This document shows, piece after piece, positions 11,451 through 13,615 of a stretch of 13,615 nucleotides of DNA (position 1 is the stretch's first letter; each line of letters starts with the position of its first letter). This DNA is from Chloroflexota bacterium. GTDB lineage: Bacteria > Chloroflexota > Dehalococcoidia > SM23-28-2 > RBG-16-64-32. The notes beneath the pieces were generated by a model. That model had not been told where the DNA came from and did not search any database. It saw only the letters and a list, made by a program, of their open reading frames with translations. Both the position numbers and the translations under genes were made by a program. The DNA lies in contig VBJT01000105.1 in assembly GCA_005880075.1 (NCBI GenBank), forward strand, positions 1 through 13,615, given 5' to 3'.

Positions 11451-12779
11451 TTGTTCCGTATTGGTCGCGCTAGATTGAACCACGTACAGACTGGACAGGC
11501 GCTCGTCGTCGCTATCCTGGCCATGACGGCGCTTATCGGCATGGTCGCCATGACCGTAGATGTCGGCATGTTGTTCCATGGCCGCCGCCATTACCAGAAC
11601 TCCGCAGATTCGATGGCGCTTGCGGGTGTGGCCGAATTGCCGACCAATCCTGGTCTTGCCATCCAGAAAGCCAGGGACTGGGGCACGAAAAACGGCGTCT
11701 CGGCTAGCCAGATCAAGAAGGTTGAGGTCCGCACGACCGGCTACCCGAATGACACCCTCTATGTTGAGGTCGAGGGCCAGTTCAACTGGACGTTCGGTCG
11801 CGTGTTTGGTATGACGACCAGCAATGTCGGCGCTGAAGCGGCCGCCCGTATGGGCACCCTCATTGGCGGCCACAATATGATGCCCTGGGCACTCCTTCAG
11901 ACCGACACAAGTTGCCTCGATTCCAGTGGTAACGCGATATTTACTGCACCTTGCTCTGTGAAAGTCGGTGCCGGCAGTAGCGCGATAACCGGATGGTATG
12001 GCGCTCTGGACTATGACGGCAACGGAGGCGGGTCGGCCGAATATCAGTCAAACATCATCGACGGGACGGTGGACACCGCATACTGCGTTTCTGGTCAGGC
12101 TGCTCCTCCCTGTCAAGCAACCACGGTCGATTCGCTAACAGGTAACAAAGTTGGTGGTACCGACCATGGCATCGACCAGCGGCTGGCGGCAGGTCCGGCC
12201 TGCGATACCAACCGCAACGGCAAGGACGACTTCAGCGAAGTCTTTACGTCCACCGGACAAACGGATCCAGCCTACAGTGTCTCGTGCCCGAACAGTCCCT
12301 GGCTAATCATCATTCCTATCGTTAGCTACTCGTCCGTTCCAATCCACGACGTGACAATCCGAGGGTGGACGCTCGCCTACCTCAAGAGCTACAGCTGCGT
12401 CGCGAACGCGGCAGCGTCCCTGGCGGGGCCGGACACGGTTTTCGCCTTCGAATCTTCCAGCCACTTCTCGGGCGCGAACGTGCCTCTCAAACCGAAGACG
12501 CCGACGCCGTCGCCGACAGCATCGCCAACCGCGTCGCCATCGCCTACGCCCACCCGGACCCCGACGCCAGCTCCCACAGCGACCGCAACGCGCACCGCGA
12601 CGCCGACTCCGGTATCGGGGACACCGACCTCCACGCCCGCGCCGCTCAACTGCTCGGCTGGAAAGGGGCATTGGGAAGTGCAGATCCAGATCGCCGACGC
12701 GGTGTATAGCGATACGGCCGGCTTCCTCGGCAACTACAATCCGACGGCCGGAATCCTGATTCGCCGGCTCATCCAATAA
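11451..12779 (+). CDS. TadG-like membrane-anchored protein with Pro/Thr/Ser-rich linker
   Basis: The 442-residue protein starts at TTG because AAGGAGGAG lies directly upstream. A basic N-terminus and TGQALVVA (14-21) lead into one helix (about 17-40), ending AMTVDVGMLFHGRRHYQNSADSMALAGVAELP, the TadG-like module. It is followed by a conserved region to about residue 190 (GQFNWTFGRVFG, GAEAAARMGT, NMMPWALLQTD). The exported part has eight or more cysteines. Residues 349-398 are a Pro/Thr/Ser-rich linker (TPTPSPTASPTASPSPTPTR and similar). A short C-terminal module follows (CSAGKGHWEVQIQIADAVYS ... RRLIQ). The linker places the last 40 residues away from the rest, as in wall-spanning proteins. 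The next gene is a close paralogue: 115 of 161 compared residues are identical by eye. A 19-bp hairpin terminator follows. Confidence 0.72.
   Translation: MFRIGRARLNHVQTGQALVVAILAMTALIGMVAMTVDVGMLFHGRRHYQNSADSMALAGVAELPTNPGLAIQKARDWGTKNGVSASQIKKVEVRTTGYPNDTLYVEVEGQFNWTFGRVFGMTTSNVGAEAAARMGTLIGGHNMMPWALLQTDTSCLDSSGNAIFTAPCSVKVGAGSSAITGWYGALDYDGNGGGSAEYQSNIIDGTVDTAYCVSGQAAPPCQATTVDSLTGNKVGGTDHGIDQRLAAGPACDTNRNGKDDFSEVFTSTGQTDPAYSVSCPNSPWLIIIPIVSYSSVPIHDVTIRGWTLAYLKSYSCVANAAASLAGPDTVFAFESSSHFSGANVPLKPKTPTPSPTASPTASPSPTPTRTPTPAPTATATRTATPTPVSGTPTSTPAPLNCSAGKGHWEVQIQIADAVYSDTAGFLGNYNPTAGILIRRLIQ
12495..12644 (+). repeat. Low-complexity Pro/Thr/Ser codon tract
   Basis: Imperfect repeats of ccn/acn/tcn codons encode the 50-residue P-T-S linker of the third TadG-like protein. 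Such tracts can change length by slippage, and they create long spurious frames on the other strand. Confidence 0.7.
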
Positions 12780-12798
12780 GCAATACGTGACAGCGAGT

Positions 12799-12838
12799 CG
12801 TAGTAAGAGACGGCCCCTCGGGGCCGTCTCTTACTACG
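12799..12838. terminator. Perfect 19-bp hairpin, intrinsic terminator
   Basis: Arms 12799-12817 and 12820-12838 are perfectly complementary over 19 bp, with CCCC/GGGG at the tip, 19 nt after the stop of the third TadG-like gene. The base of the stem is AT-rich (GTAGTAAGAGA with TCTCTTACTAC), giving a partial T-rich 3' side. It separates this gene from its downstream paralogue. Confidence 0.75.
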
Positions 12839-13057
12839 GGCCGCCCGCTGCCCGCAGCGATGCCACCCGTTGAAGAGCAGTCATCCCCGATTGCCTCCGC
12901 CACGCGATCGACGAGATGGCGCACGGCCAAAATAATGCGCCCTGCGTCGCGCTTTCTCCGCCACGTGAGCCATATAAGTCCCTCAATTAAGCTCGATTGA
13001 TACGTTTTCTTTCCTGCTGCGTCTTACTTTACTGCTGGCTCTGGAGAGAAGACTTCA

Positions 13058-13615
13058 ATGCACCAATATCGCAGTAAAAGGCATTACCGGCAGAGGGGGC
13101 AGCTGCTAATCGTGGCGGCGCTGGCGATGGCAGCACTCATCGGATTGGTCGCTATGACGATAGACGTCGGAATGCTGTTCGAAAACCGGCGGCATTTCCA
13201 AAACTCCGCCGATGCCATGGCGCTTGCGGGCGCGGATGAGTTGCCAGACAATCCCGGCTTAGCCATCCAAAAGGCGAAGAGCTGGGGCACGAACAACGGC
13301 GTGTCCTCCAGCCAGATCAAAGATCTCGAGGTGCGAACGACCAGCTATCCGAACGACACCATTTATATTCAGCTCGAAGGGCAGTTCAACTGGATCTTCG
13401 CCCGCGTTCTGGGTAAGACGAGCGCCAATGTCGGCGCAGAAGCGGCCGCCCGCATCGGCACCATGTCCGGGGGGAACAACATGATGCCCTGGGCGCTTCT
13501 CCAGAGCGATGCTGACTGTCTGGACGCACAGGGCCACGCTAAATTCGGCGCCAGTTGTGCCGTTAAGATCGGTGCTCAGAGCTCGATCGCCAACGGCTGG
13601 CGCGGCGCCCTTGAC
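13058..13615 (+). CDS. TadG-like membrane-anchored protein, paralogue of the preceding gene (cut by window edge)
   Basis: The first 186 codons are in the window and stay open to the edge. The ATG at 13058 has GGAGAG 10 nt upstream. After the basic MHQYRSKRHYRQRGQLL comes one helix (AALAMAALIGLVAMTIDVGML), then FENRRHFQNSADAMALAGADELP, GQFNWIFARVLGKTSANVGAEAAARIGT and NMMPWALLQSDADCLD. Over 161 aligned residues, 115 are identical to the preceding TadG-like protein with no gaps, so the two arose by tandem duplication. The 219-bp spacer before it has the terminator hairpin and a GCGTCTTA motif (13019-13026), also found before the paralogue (11417-11424). Whether it has the same P/T/S linker lies beyond the window. 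Confidence 0.72.
   Translation, partial: MHQYRSKRHYRQRGQLLIVAALAMAALIGLVAMTIDVGMLFENRRHFQNSADAMALAGADELPDNPGLAIQKAKSWGTNNGVSSSQIKDLEVRTTSYPNDTIYIQLEGQFNWIFARVLGKTSANVGAEAAARIGTMSGGNNMMPWALLQSDADCLDAQGHAKFGASCAVKIGAQSSIANGWRGALD

Noticed and set aside
12389..12733. Minus-strand frame with Val/Gly repeats
   Set aside because: It is the complement of the Pro/Thr/Ser linker codons, not a gene.

Overview
The window is GC-rich bacterial DNA with no phage, insertion sequence or CRISPR array. The organism is probably a member of Chloroflexota. This rests on several TadE/TadG-like proteins, one with a Pro/Thr/Ser-rich linker, on frequent GTG/TTG starts, and on a tRNA gene that encodes its CCA end. 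It is an inference from style, not from a marker gene.

Positions 1-6729 are mostly ordinary housekeeping genes. On the minus strand lie the start of miaB (cut by the left edge) and, just upstream of it, a short signal-less gamma-glutamyltransferase-family protein. A VTT/DedA-type membrane protein runs divergently on the plus strand. It converges on a DUF429 gene, which is in turn divergent from tRNA-Ser(GCT). A further minus-strand block holds, in transcription order, a tandem-DinB-domain protein, sucD (succinyl-CoA ligase alpha, with no sucC beside it), a small ferredoxin with four 4Fe-4S motifs, and a DUF1801 protein with a lysine-rich tail.

Positions 6778-13615 are a cell-surface region. 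A minus-strand gene encodes a secreted, acidic, repeat-containing protein ending in an LPETG sorting signal, but its signal peptide is one frame away from the rest. Divergently, five plus-strand genes encode one TadE-like and four TadG-like membrane-anchored proteins. All have a short basic N-terminus and one transmembrane helix. The first two genes overlap and look translationally coupled. The others are separated by 170-280 bp gaps, two of which contain terminator-like hairpins. The last two TadG-like genes are recent paralogues, 71% identical over the compared stretch, and the fourth runs off the right edge. The 270-bp divergent intergenic region is AT-rich and holds a 21-bp palindrome.

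Translation signals fall into two classes. The surface genes, sucD and the ferredoxin gene have good Shine-Dalgarno sequences. Five genes of the left block have none, but carry a TANNNT hexamer 6-10 nt before the start, which suggests leaderless or nearly leaderless mRNAs.
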